Below, piece after piece: positions 13,111-25,619 of a DNA stretch of 64,000 nt. The notes beneath the pieces were generated by a model that did no database searches, had not been told where the DNA came from, and worked only from the letters and a program-made list of their open reading frames with translations. Each line of letters opens with the position of its first letter. Position 1 is the first letter of the stretch. The stretch is taken from NCBI GenBank assembly GCA_030407085.1, contig CM059587.1, positions 82,907,001 through 82,971,000 of the forward strand. The letters run 5' to 3'. This DNA comes from Trichopria drosophilae (Eukaryota; Arthropoda; Insecta; Hymenoptera; Diapriidae). Position numbers and translations under genes: made by a program.

Positions 13111-13998
13111 TGTCTCCTTTCCATATTTTGTATGACAATTTCTGATACGATTTCTCTCAGTGAAGGTAATAATTTTATGATATGACTATTTCTAAATAGG
13201 TGAGTCTAATCGTCTATTATGATAAGTAGCACTTTGAATCATGAAACAATATTGAAACTTTACTATTTCAAAATAGTTATTTTAACTATTACCATGCCTA
13301 GTCCTCATTTCACACTATGATTCATAATAAAAAAATTGTCATTTCAACTACTTTATTTTCCGAGTGCAAGTTAGTCAATCGTTTAGGCAATTTCAATATT
13401 AAGAACTGCTCTGGCACTTTATTGTACTTATTGTGTTTTTTGTAACTGTTCTTTGTTTCATAATAATTGATCAACTTAGTAGATATGAACTTATTAAGTG
13501 CAAATTTCGTTACACTGTATTCAGTCTCGATTGACTATGTATCCAAAAAATGACCTGACCACTGCCTGGAGGTATTTGGAACCTGTACAGAGATTTGAAA
13601 CTGTTGAGAAACTAGAGAAAATGGTACTCCATCACTCGTGCGTTGAAGTTTCTCAAGATTTTACTCTACTACTTGTTTCAATTTTTAGATCCATAACCTG
13701 TATAAATGAAAATACTGCATTTGTATCATTAAATTTTTAACGATCGGCATTCCATTTCTAATATTTACAATCAAAATATAAGAACATACAAAATTCTTAA
13801 ATTGATACGACACTACATTATTTAATAATTAATAAAATATTCTACTTATCAATCTTCAATTATATTTCGTAATTACTTAACGAATTTTCTTGACTTTGAT
13901 ATGAAAGCTGTAAAAGCATCTTGCAGGATACGCACATTATGGAATTAATAAAGTCTTAACTATAGAGACAGTAATATTTCCGGTAACTTCCGGCCAAT
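13111..13998. other. AT-rich sequence, no supported gene
   Basis: An 80-codon frame at 13498-13740 has no recognisable feature, no splice context and no homologue I know, so I do not call it. Confidence 0.5.
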
Positions 13999-14145
13999 TA
14001 TCTTGTTCGACGCATTTGGGTTTCGCACGCATTGTAGCGTGTTTCACTTAAGTGCTGGCAGCCCAAATGCGATGAACGCAATTAACACCCACAAGCTCCG
14101 TGATTCACGTATACAAGCCATACGCGTGGTTAATTTTAAATGGAT
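13999..14145. promoter_or_regulatory. Candidate conserved non-coding element with NK2-type palindrome
   Basis: An abrupt island of balanced composition within AT-rich DNA. It contains a perfect palindrome CACTTAAGTG (14045-14054), which is two facing NK2-homeodomain sites (CACTTAA), plus CGCAATTAACACC nearby. Stops occur in all frames. Regulatory function is inference from composition and motif. Confidence 0.25.
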
Positions 14146-14932
14146 TTGATTTTTCCAGTTAAAAATTCAAAATAAAAGCTTCGATAACAATTTTGGAATT
14201 AATTATTAAAAATTTGGACGAGTTTATTTGATCGTTTAAAAAAAAATTACTATTACACATCATGTACCATTTTTAGTTTAGGAAATTAGGTATGTTGACC
14301 ATTTTGAAGGCCTTCATGTTTTCGGAAATTATATTTAATTTTGAAAAGCAAAATCTTCTTTCATTATTTAGTGACAGATGTGATATAGTTTCTAATTGTA
14401 GTTTTCAAAGAACATGATATCTTACGCATAATTCTACAATTTTATGAAATATAAATTGTCGTATTAGGAATTACTTGGAATTTTAATAATTTATTCAGTT
14501 CTGAAGAAAGTTTGAATATTGAATTTACTTCCTTCTGGCCATTTCAGTTACACGAGCCACCAAAGTGGCACCCCTGTTCATTGCCATTTTTTCCATTTTT
14601 TTATTTTGCTGCAAAGAAGCTTAACTTTCCAACTAATAATTATTCCTTTCTAATGCCATACTAATTACCTTTCTATAGCCAATATCCAATAAAATCAAGA
14701 AGCAGACAGGTTAAAACCGCGACAGTCATATAACCAACGATCGAAAAGACAACAGTAAAAATGGACACTTCAAAAAATGACTATCCGCTGTCAATTTGTC
14801 TATCTTTTACGTGCCGACTTTTTGATTGTAGAGAATAAAACCGTCATTGCAGATTATATTGAATTCAAAATGGCATTTCCAATCGTCGTGATTGAATAGG
14901 CATTTCAATTCATTTTAAAATCTGTAAAAGAA

Positions 14933-15135
14933 CCCAACGGGTACGAAGAACCCAAATTTTTCTAAAACGTTTTTAGAATGTTCCAGAAACGTTCCTAAAA
15001 CGTTATATGTCTGCAACTTTTACGGAACGTTTTATAAACGTTTCATCCATGTTGCAGACATATAACGTTTTAGGAACGTTTCTGGAACATTCTAAAAACG
15101 TTTTAGAAACATTTGGGTTCTTCGTGCACGTTGGG
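14933..15135. mobile_element. Perfect foldback MITE with heat-shock-element motifs, copy 1
   Basis: Two arms of about 85 bp (14933-15017 and 15051-15135) are near-perfect reverse complements around a 33 bp loop. They start CCCAACGGGTACGAAGAACC and end in GTTGGG. Each arm contains GAATGTTCCAGAA, a perfect three-block heat-shock element (14976-14988; mirror at 15080-15092). A second, partial copy lies at 62521-62670. There is no coding capacity and no clear target-site duplication. Confidence 0.8.
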
Positions 15136-17214
15136 AAGTAACCAGCACTGCGTATAATTGATATAATTCGCAAATAACAACAATGTCATCATTTGTTTAG
15201 GTTTAAAATTTCCATACAATAAAAAAAACTTCAAATGTTCTTAAATCTTATATTCGGAAGATCCTCTGTGGCTATTTGATTAAGAATCAGAAATTATGTT
15301 AAAAAGTTATCAGAAAAATGCTGGGAATATTAAAAAAAATCACAATATTTCCATGTTGACTATGGAAATAGTTAGCTACAAAACTTTCTGCAAGTAGTAT
15401 AGATTATCCCAATACATTAAAATATCTTTTATTTTTTATTAGAAAATGATACTTCAACAATATTACCTTCTAGTAAGTCAATCTTTAACAAAGAAAAAGG
15501 TCGATTATGGAAACGCAACTCACTGCACTTCGACGCCCATTCCATATTCAAAAAATCGTAAACGCAATCGCTCGGGAATGAGTGATTTATTCGCGGCATT
15601 CACAAAAAAGCTCATACGCTATATGGACGATGATTGATGAATTCGAGCTCGCTGGAATGTAAACAAAATTGGTAAACAAAATCCTTCATATCTACTCATC
15701 ATTTGTGATAGACATGATTTAAAGTCACTGACAAGTTTAAAAAATTAATAAAATTAAACTACACTATAACACAATTTCGAATTTTAATATTTAAAATTTA
15801 CGCCTGAAACAACTTGGTACAATGATTATTTTGATTATGCAGTTACGAAAAGATTTCAAAATTCCATATCGATCATAACAATTTTTATAAATCGCTGGGT
15901 CTAGTCAATGAGATTTGAATGACATTTTTTTAGCTTTACTCACATTTTAAAAGTTGTCAGTAAAGGAAATATTTCTAATGCAAATCTGAGCTCAGAGCTT
16001 TCGAAATTTATCTTGTGCAGAAAGGAACTATTGCACAATAATTATTAGATATTATTTTATTCCTAGTTAATATCAGTCGTATATTTTTTTTAATTTAAAT
16101 TTTTCCAATGGCAATAGTAGCTATTGAGTACATTGTTTTTTAATACTAAGCAAATAATATTGTGTACTTTCTTCACTCAAAATGTTCCCCAACTATTCAC
16201 TAACTGACGAGTAGTATTTTCTATTATTTTTTAACAGTTTCAAGCAGTAACTACTATAAGTGACTGTATGTCAACAGAATTTCTCGAATATCTGACTAAT
16301 ACAACACTGAATAAGTACAGTAAGTTGACACTATACCGAATCATTATTCCGCTGAAATCTTGAAAGCTCGGCTACCATTCATTCAGCTAGTGTTGAAATA
16401 TTCACATGACAAACTGAAAACAATGCCCATGATTAAAATCAGTAGCGGGCAGACAAATATATCCCTTGCTACTTGTGAAGACGATTAAAAGCTCATATCT
16501 GCCGAGGAACTTTTGCTTACGCATCGATGCATCATACCTAGAAAGCTCCACGAGATTGGTATACAAATATTACACTCGAATTCATCTTAATATGGACTTT
16601 CAAAAATAATATTCTCGTTTTATTTTAGGTTTATAAATAAAACCGAGGACGATTAAAAACAAGCATATTTTCGTTCCAAAAATATTCTTTTTCATTTCCG
16701 AATAATTGGCATTGAAAAGAAATCGAATGCGCCAGTGATTAAAGCAGAAATAGAACTTTCCTTATTGTCCAATATATTTAGGATTTCCAAATATAGCTTA
16801 TTAAAACTGCTCAACAACGGTGAAAAATGCGGAAACGTTTAAAAATGTACTTTTTAATAAGCGAATTTTAATGCGTTCAATTTGATTTGTTGAACGAATA
16901 CAAGTTTGTAACTTGTCTTTGAAACTTTTTTTCTCAATACAGGATTCCGTGACTCTAGTTCTACAGCTCGAATGCGAAACATACTTGAAGTAACGACGAC
17001 ATTTGCACAAACGTCTTTTAAGCATGATAAAATTGCTATTATGTTTAATATACATTGATAGCAAAAGGTCAAAATTCCGTCAAAATTTTTGTTTTTTCAA
17101 GCTCTACAACTCGTTTCCACGCGATATTTGTTAACAGTTTAGCGAAATGCGTTAGTCGCAAAAAACTGCATAAATCGGCATTTTACGCAATTGTTGAGGT
17201 CACTGATGAAGAAT
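15136..17214. other. AT-rich sequence, no supported gene
   Basis: A short GC-richer patch at 15510-15655 (ACGCAATCGCTCGGGAATGA) gives a 63-codon frame (15446-15637) that I do not recognise. The rest is AT-rich with broken frames. Confidence 0.5.
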
Positions 17215-17440
17215 ATGAAGTCAGGTTTCGAAAATTCAAAATGGTGGATCGAATATGGCAGACGAATTTTGAATCTTTTATAGGAGTATTGTGAAACTTG
17301 ATACCTACAGGTTTTAGGAGCGGCTAATGAAGATTCCACAGTCAGAGTTTTATCATTAAATTCCCATAAAATATTCAAAAACAAAAACCGTTCATTATAT
17401 CGGATCGGCCATTTTGAATTTTAGAAAATTGACTTTAGAT
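17215..17440. repeat. GGATCC/ATGGCGG unit pair (facing)
   Basis: Plus core at about 17228-17270 (TTCAAAATGGTGGATCGAAT) and minus core at about 17395-17432 (GGATCGGCCATTTTGAATTT). The joining sequence resembles the block between cores in the other clusters. Confidence 0.65.
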
Positions 17441-18343
17441 TCTTCATCTGCGACTTCAAAAATTGACAGGCACATACGAATAATTTGTGAAATACTGTGA
17501 ATAACCCCTGAAAACATTCGAGGGTGAGTTTCATCCAAAAATTGTTTTTGGAATTTTTAAGGAAGTATTTGTATATGCAAGGTTATATAAAATATTATTT
17601 TAATTTTTCTTCTTCAAGATGACAAAATTAATTGAAAAATCTTTTTTTTTAGACAGAAATCGGGTTCTTTTGTAAATGAGTTCTCCTAAACAATGTACAT
17701 CTTTATTATACATAAATCTTGATAACATCATCTGAAAGAGAGATATCTTTTGCGTCAAAAATACTTCAATTCAATGTTTTTTACATGTTCAATATGAATA
17801 AATTTTCCTGAAATATTGAGGGTGTCTTTTACGGCGTTAATAGAATCCTTTGTTTAGAAATGCATATGTTCACGAATTAGATTTTCACATTCTAATGTAT
17901 AATGTTTTTAACGAAAGTTACATTTTTTAAATTAATTTATTTATTGAAAATTAACATCATATTTACCGTCTTTGCAAGTAGCAGTAGAAAATACGATTAT
18001 ATCATTTTCTCCACTATGGCATAGTACATTATTTCTATAAATTTTCAAATACATATATCAAAATGTGGAAACTGAGTGAGAAAATGGAGCAAAGTATCTT
18101 TCTCATGTTGTTAGCTAACTGGACATTCTATATTTATATTAAATTTCATTATAATATTATATAGTTTCAAACGGGGTCGAGTACAAACTTGTAGCCTACA
18201 TTGTGCAATTATTCGAATAATCTCCACAAGGAGACCAATATTTAAATAAAGTTTCAGTTCGCAGAATTTTTAGCTTACGGTGCACTAAAATAAATTATTA
18301 TTTCTTAATCCTTTCTAGTTGTCTTTTTTATTTCTTTAAAATA

Positions 18344-19913
18344 CAGTACCAGCCAAAAGTTCGGGAACGTCCTGAATTTTCAAACTTGTCAAATACTGCG
18401 TTGTATCTCGAAACCCTTTGACGATATTAAAAAAAAATGTTAAAGTACATGGATAAAGCTTTTAATTGATGCTTTCACTTTTATTTTAGACATTATTATT
18501 TCTTAGCTGTCAAGTTAAATTTTGGATTGAACGAAAATGTTGCAACTCTTTTCTTCCGACTTTTAACGCTGACAAAAAGTATAAGAAAAGTTTTATAGCA
18601 ATTGCCAATTTTTTCACGAATATTGCAATTAAAGACCTTTAAATTGGATTTTGTAAAAAGTCGCTACGATTTTTCGTTTCAGAGTTATGATTTTTTGAAA
18701 ATTTTAAATTATACTTGTTGAGTCGGAATTCTTCGAAAAAAGGCTAAAAGTTCGTGAACATTGAATTTATTCATGTTTCAGGAATCGCAATGCTACGTTT
18801 CTTTTCAGCATAATGCAAGATATTAAAATTTATAAAAAAATTACACTTTTTCAATGTTAACTGCGAGTCCAAAGCATAACAAAATATAACAAAATGAAAT
18901 CATGTAATAACTGAAATGGACATTAATCTATCATAATTTGCAGAAAATAACATTTCTTTATATTTAATTAATATTGATTACATAATATTTTTTTTAAATC
19001 TATGTAACTAAAAAATCAAACAACGAAATTTGAATAACAACATTAATATCATAAACACTTTATAATTAAATATTAAATTTTGTATACGCCCAAATGACCC
19101 ATTTAACTTTTCATTACTGCTTTGTAGATTCTTGGCCATTCTATCAACAAAACCGCAATAACAGTCTACGAAACTCCCAAACAAACGACAAAATGTGCAT
19201 AACAAAACTATTAGTTATAAACATTAAATAACCAAATTTAGTTTCATTGACGAAACAAAAGTTTACAAATTAATTATGAAGTGTTAATAGCCATCAATTT
19301 TATTATCCGTAAATCGTTGTTTGATTTGTAAATTTCAGGAATTTTTATTGGCTATATGTACCGATGATGTATGTCATTGATAAATAGTAATCGAGTGAGA
19401 ATGACATTTTTGGCGAAACGTGACAGGCAATGTTCAATTCAGTTATTTACATAATTTCATTTCGTTATATTTTGGACTTTGGACTTACAGTTAACACTGA
19501 AAAAGTACATTTTTTTTTATAAATTTGAGTATTTTGCATTATATTGAGCAGAAACGTAGCATTGCGTTTGCTGAAACACGAATAAATCCATGTTCACGAA
19601 CTTTTGGCATTTTTTCGAAGGTCTTGATTTGTAGCATTCATGATAAAATTGACAATTGCTATAAAATTTTGTTACACTTTTTGTCAGCGTTAAAAGTCGG
19701 AAGAAAAAAGTTGCAAAATTCATCATTTTGAAAACTTGACAGCTAAGAAATAATAATTTCTAAAATAAAAGGGAAAGCACCAATTGAAAGCTTTATCCAC
19801 GTACTTTAAAAGATATCCTTTGAGTTTTTTTAATATCGTCAAAGGGTTTCGAGATAAAACATATTTGACAAGCTTGAAAATTCAGAGAGTTCACGAGCTT
19901 TTAATCGGTACTG
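18344..19913. mobile_element. Tc1/mariner-like element with very long terminal inverted repeats
   Basis: The element is 1570 bp. Its ends are CAGTACCAGCCAAAAGTTCG and its inverted relative CGAGCTTTTAATCGGTACTG, flanked on both sides by TA (18342-18343 and 19914-19915), as expected for Tc1/mariner/pogo insertions. The inverted repeats are about 550 bp each and diverged. The match continues inward through paired blocks such as TTTCAGGAATCGCAATGCTA with its partner near 19555-19575. The central part of about 450 bp is unique. No transposase frame remains, so the element is non-autonomous. Confidence 0.8.
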
Positions 19914-20900
19914 TAGGTCTTCGATAAAATACAATTTTTTATATACTTGTCCGTAATGTAAGTGCTTGAATTAAAAAAATAGCGTTACATTCTCGGAAGT
20001 AAAATTTTACCGCCTAGGACCGAAAAGTACTATTTATTTCTATGCGTCGCGTCGTTTTGAATTCGCCACCTGTAGTGAACAATTTATAGTTGTTTTGCAA
20101 ATTTTTAATGTTTAGAAATAACGTTGATGTTTTTTGAATTTTCGGGTTTTTATTTAATCTGTTGACTGATCTCGTACCTTACATGTGTAGTAATTATTTA
20201 AGCCATTTTATGGATTGTATAGTACATTTTTCTTCTAAGAAGTATTAAACCAACTTTAATTCTAACCACATAGTAGTAAGGCAGGGGTAATATTCTTTTA
20301 CAACAACAATTTTTGTTAATATTATCTAAATCTTAGATGTTCTAAATTCCTTGACTATAGGTACTTATACCTGTCGAGAAGCAATTAAAGAGGAAAAATA
20401 TGAAAAGCAATTAAAATATCGTGAATTCCTTTCTGTCTAATTTTAACTCGTATTACTGATGCGAACTATTCCACGAAAATGTCATTTTCTTTAGCAGGAT
20501 GCAATACTGAATCGACAGAAGCTGACTATTCCCTCTTGAAATACGAACGTAAAACGGATATTTCCTCTTTAAGGTTGTAAAACTGACATTCCCACAGGGA
20601 ATTCAACGGGACTTTCAAATTTGAATTTAAAACATAATTTAAACAAAACACGGTTGCTTGGTAACGCACTTTCTTTTTTATAACAAACCGCTTCGAATTT
20701 CGAATCGGGTTGTGAGAAATGAGATGGGTACCATTCCTTAAAATAATGTCGCGTAAAAATTTGATCATATTTTTTATTTCCTTTGACTTTTTCATGTCTT
20801 TAGAAATAGCTGTGTTATTTGTTAGAATTAAAGTAGCACTTTGGTTTTATTAGAATTAGGAAATTTGTAGTTTATGAATGGTTTCCTAGTTGTTTATATA
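19914..20900. other. AT-rich sequence, no gene seen
   Basis: The 89-codon minus frame at 20526-20795 shows no domain or splice context, so I do not call it. Confidence 0.5.
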
Positions 20901-21164
20901 CAGTAGAGTCCCGGTATATTTGCGTCTCGTTATATTTACATCCCTGCATATTTGCCCAATTTCGTCTTGTTATATTTGTCTGTCGCCGATCTCTGTTTCC
21001 CCCACATTGCGCACTGGGGCCTGAGGAAGGGTCTGCTGTAACGTTATGAACGTATCACGACTGAGAAAAGTGGGGGAAGCGGGGCTCAACTTCTTTCGAC
21101 AAATATAAGGAGTCGGGAGGGGAAGGCGAGGAACCGAGCGGGCAAATATACCGGGACTCTGCTG
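20901..21164. mobile_element. pogo/Tc1-like MITE, copy 1 (complete, 264 bp)
   Basis: Terminal inverted repeats start CAGTAGAGTCCCGGTATA and end TATACCGGGACTCTGCTG, flanked by TA on each side. The body has a conserved GC-rich middle (CTGTCGCCG, then GGGGCCTGAGGAAGGG, then an ACGAACGTA motif). Three relatives lie at 25365-25619, 28440-28647 and 42599-42845. No coding capacity. Confidence 0.85.
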
Positions 21165-22523
21165 TAATTGGAAGTACAAAAAAATTGACTGGGATTAGTT
21201 AGTATGCAATAAAGAATTATCAAAATAAATAAAGATATTATAGGGAGATGCACATTTTTTAGTTGATTTCCGATCTTTATAATTGCTTCAAAACCTATTA
21301 TGGCACATTTTAAATAAAAAATGAAATTTTCATGTGTTTCGTTTTTTGCGAATACTTTTCGCATCAATAAATTTGTGGGATCGAAGCTTATTCGCAACGA
21401 AAAATGCACAAAATCTATGAACTTCAACTACTATTTTTTGTTATTTTGCTGAACGTCACAATATGTCGGAAGGAAACTAATTTTCTTTTGGAAAACCTCT
21501 ACATAAACATTATTACATGATTTGGAGTTCTTTCAGGAACTTTGATCAGTCTTATGGGTTGGGACATCAGGAATATAAGAAATCTAGTCTCAAATTTGTG
21601 ATGAACGACGCCAAAAACCCCATACACATTTTTTCGCGATTTTGAAGCATTTTATTGCATTTTGGTATACCATACTGGGCCCGCCATCTTGAATTCTCGA
21701 AAACTCTTTTTTTGTTAGATTGTTTTGGGATAAAGGAATAAAAGTTGTATTTCGAGATCTCGCAACGTTTTAGACACGACAAAAAATCACAAAAAACAGA
21801 ACACAAAAAATTTCGTTTATTCTTATTCAAAATGCGCCATTTTGGTTTTCGAAGCAATTTAAATGCAATTTTAACTACACCAATCGAAAGAGCATACTCG
21901 AAATTAGTAGAGTTATTAACTTAAGTCAATATTAATCTTATTTCCTGTTTAGAATGATGGTCGAAAAGCAAACTAAAAAATGTGCTGTCAACTAAAAATC
22001 TCACGGGGTTTGGTTAAAGTAAATTATGTATTGATGCTTACGAAAAGTTTATGAAAAAGGTAACATACATACTAAAATTATTGGAGGAAACTAAGTAGAT
22101 AGTCTCTATGGAGAATTTAAGTCTGCAATTTTGTTTGTGTTGATACTTCAATATATTTTAACAAGTTAAATAAAATATTAAAAGTAAACTGTCTAATACA
22201 CGGACGAACAAGTGAACAGTAAATTCGTTATGAATTAAACTTGTTTATCATATTTTGAAAGCACATTGTCGATGGTCTTGGACTAATAACATTGTTGGAA
22301 ATAAACGAATGGTTTTGGCCTGTGTTTACGTAGGTAAAGTCGTCCCAAATTCATTTTGCTTATTTATTATCTTTCTGGAAATTTGAGGTTAGGATATTTA
22401 AAAAATCTGCAGCGATGGGTCAAATTGGATAACGAATTCGACTAAAAATCTATGATTTCCCTTACTTCTGATTCAAGTTCTGTCCAAAAAAAACATTTGC
22501 GGTAATATGTTATTTTTCAAGTA
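21165..22523. repeat. AT-rich sequence with GGATCC/ATGGCGG relatives at 21570-21860
   Basis: A minus-oriented core lies at about 21668-21705 (ACTGGGCCCGCCATCTTGAA) and another relative at 21825-21850 (TTCAAAATGCGCCATTTTGG). No gene seen in the remainder. Confidence 0.55.
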
Positions 22524-22765
22524 CACAGAGAGAAAGGAAATAGTTAACGGAACCTTTTTGTAATAGTAAAACGCGTAAATCCAAAAAGTTGTTGCATTAA
22601 CTATTTCTATTTCCATGGTAAACGGTACAATAAAATTGTTCCATTTACTATTTTCCAATTGTTAAATCTACAACCTTACATATAGTTAATTCTACTACTT
22701 AAAGAGGTTACAATCGATTCTACTATTTTTTCCTGGTTCCATTAACAATTTTTTTTCTCTCTGTG
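22524..22765. mobile_element. TA-flanked MITE, 242 bp
   Basis: Terminal inverted repeats CACAGAGAGAAA and TTTCTCTCTGTG, with TA on both sides (22522-22523 and 22766-22767). Inner sequence continues the inverted symmetry (TAGTTAACGGAACC against GGTTCCATTAAC). Its ends differ from the CAGTAGAGTCCC family, so it is a separate family. Confidence 0.75.
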
Positions 22766-23999
22766 TACCTTCAGTAATTAATTACACACACTGCAAAACA
22801 ATTTTTAGGGAAATACCCTGCAAACACGGAAACTAACACTTATGTAATATTTACGTAACGGTTACATTGTTACATAAATGTTACATAGTTGTTACATAAC
22901 TATTACTTTTGTGTTTGGAGGATAACTTGAATCAGAAATAGTGGATCTTATAGATTTTTCTTAGAATTTTATTAGAATTCGAAGTCCAATTTGACCCATG
23001 ACATCAGATATTTAGATAAGGTAACATCAAATTGCCAAAAAAGTTATTTTTTAATATTTTTCGTATCAGATATCTTCAAATCCTTTCATGATGGATTAAA
23101 TTGATAACGGATTCATTGTCAGCGGCCTAAAATCTATACGATCTATTATCTCTGATTCATATTAACTCCAAAAAAATATTGTGTTCCTGTGTTATTAATA
23201 AAAACTGAGAAATCTCAGAGATGATCCGTTAATAATGTAGGAACTACAAGGTAAAAAACGTATGCCAACTTTGTACTTTAGACGCCATCTATTGTGAAAT
23301 TTCTGCGTTTAATCAATGTTACCTACTGATGATGGGAAGTTCGCTAAGAACAGAAATATTCAACTGCTGGGAATGTAGAAAGTTTCGTTACCGACAAAAT
23401 TGATTGCATACTATATGTAGTAAACCCCCTTTGGTAACCTGCAGTATACCGTTCAATACTGCCGTTGCGTAACTTTCATATCCTTCAAGAAACAAACAGG
23501 AACGTAATAAAAAGATAAAATTTGAGAATGATAAAATAAATTACCTTTTTTGAAGGGTTTTGTCATCAAATTTTCGGAAATTAGGGTTTCTTACCGTTTT
23601 TAATTCTGTGCGAATGAAGCTTTTTAATTATTTTGATGTCCTGTCGTGTCGTTCTTTTAGTTACCATTTCTATTATGAATAACTGTTTATTTACCTTCTA
23701 CGACAATGACCTTTTTAATAAATATATTCGGGACGTTTCACATCAAACGGCGCAGAGTTCTACCCAAAATTCTAAGCAACTAAAATAAAAAAATAATAGG
23801 TCAAAATACTCGTAACCTACAACCTTTTCAATTGCAAAGTGGCTAAATTCAAAATTGAAAATGGCGTCATTACTCTGTCACCTAAAAGACACTAAATTCC
23901 AAAAGAAGCAAATGTATTTATCAATTACTTTTAAAAAGTGGTGCAAAAATAATGAGTATTTAATTGTTTAATAATGATATATTTAATTGTTTTTGGAGT
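22766..23999. other. AT-rich sequence with a GTTACAT repeat
   Basis: At 22825-22910 the word GTTACAT recurs about every 12-16 bp. No gene seen elsewhere. Confidence 0.5.
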
Positions 24000-24480
24000 A
24001 ACTGATTACGTATCTGAAGCAAGATTTTCAAAATTCAAAATGGCGGATCCAATATGGCTGAAGAATTTTAAAAAAATGCATTGAATTCGCTTGAAACTTG
24101 TTAATCAGAGGTTTTCGAGGTCGCTGATTACGAATCTGAAGTTAGATTTTAAAAATTCAAAATGGAGGATCCAATAAGGCGGACGAATTTTGTAAAAATG
24201 CATTGAAATCTGAGGTTTTTGTAGCCTCGTAAAAGGCTGATTGTTATAATTTTCAAGTTATAGTAATTTAATGGCCTTAAAAAAGTCCGGTCGAATCTGC
24301 TCACACTTTTATTGTAACACCAGAAGGACTGTTAAAAATATTTAGATATATTCGAATGCACCGCAACCTATTGCAGTTGTGCAATATTAAAATACAATTA
24401 TATTAATTGGGATGTTTTTGAATTTTTAAAATCTGGCTTCAGATTCGTAATCATCAACGTCGAAAATCCCCGAGTAACAA
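24000..24480 (+). repeat. GGATCC/ATGGCGG units in direct tandem
   Basis: Two plus units 120 bp apart: cores at about 24028-24062 (AATGGCGGATCCAATATGG) and 24150-24186 (AATGGAGGATCCAATAAGG). Each is preceded by a TGATTACGWATCTGAAG block. A minus remnant of the flanking block lies at 24420-24470. A weaker minus relative is at 25010-25050. Confidence 0.75.
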
Positions 24481-25364
24481 GTTCTTTTTATGATGGATTT
24501 TTCAAAAAATACAACTTTGAAAAACTATAAACCATATTTTCCAAAAAAATATAGATTTATCAATTGTTTATCTTTTTTTTTACACTGAAATACTTTCGGA
24601 ATTCTTACTTGAAGTAAAGAAATCGTATTCTCGAGACTTAAACTTTAAGTACAGGTGGACGCATCCAAAATGCCTACAAAAATACAAAAAAAAACAGTCG
24701 AAAAGTTTAGGAATTTTTTACTTGAAAAGTTTTAAATTTTGGAAAAAATGTTACTGAACAAAAAGTTTTTTAAATTGGTCAAAGAACACGTTAACATATT
24801 TAAACAATTTTTTAAATACTTTTTTGATATTTTGAATCCCGAAATTTTGAAACTGTTTTTTATCTAAATTTTTGGAATGTCTATTTTTGTGTGCTCCATC
24901 TTACTCTACAGTAGGGATTATTATAAATAATACTGAATGAAATATTCATACTAGTTAACGTTGAAAAATCTACGAGTAATAAGTTTAAATTAACAAGGGT
25001 TAGAATGTTGATTCAACCCATATATTGGATTTGATATTTTGAATGTGCAAATCTTGAAGGTACAGATTAGGAACAATGTGATTTTGAAGTTGTCTTCTCA
25101 ATCTTAGAAAATATTATATTGCATTAATTATTTAAAAATATAAGATTTTAATTACTAGAACAGATAAAACAAACATAAAATATAAAATCGACTATATATT
25201 ATCAGTGTAAAAAAATTAAATTGTCGGTGTTTAGTTTTACAGTGAAAGTATTTTAGTTTAACATTAAGGCTATATATTTTTAAATTTAGAGAGGTATATT
25301 AAAATGAAGAAGCAGTTGTTCAACAAAAAAGAAATATCATTTAAATTTAGAAACTGCTATTATT

Positions 25365-25619
25365 CTGAGTCCCGGTATATTTACGTCTCGCTTTATTTAC
25401 CTCCCATCATATATGCCTGCTTCCGTCCCGTTATATTTGCCTGTCGCCGCGCTCTCTTTTTTCCAGGCTCTGGGGCCTCAGGAAGGGCCTGTTGTGAGGT
25501 CACGAACGTAACACGACTGAGGAGCGTGGGAGAAGCGGCACTCCCCTCTTTTGACAAATATAAGAAGACGAGAGAGGAAGATGAGGAATCGAGCCGGCAA
25601 ATATACCGGGACTGTACTG
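25365..25619. mobile_element. pogo/Tc1-like MITE, copy 2
   Basis: Right end intact (AATATACCGGGACTGTACTG followed by TA). The left end has lost its outermost bases, reading CTGAGTCCCGGTATATTTAC from about 25363. The middle keeps the GGGCCTCAGGAAGGGCCTG segment. A 111-codon frame running through it is not a gene. Confidence 0.8.

Noticed and set aside
13498..13740. 80-codon plus frame
   Set aside because: Nothing but an open frame; length is within chance for this many frames.
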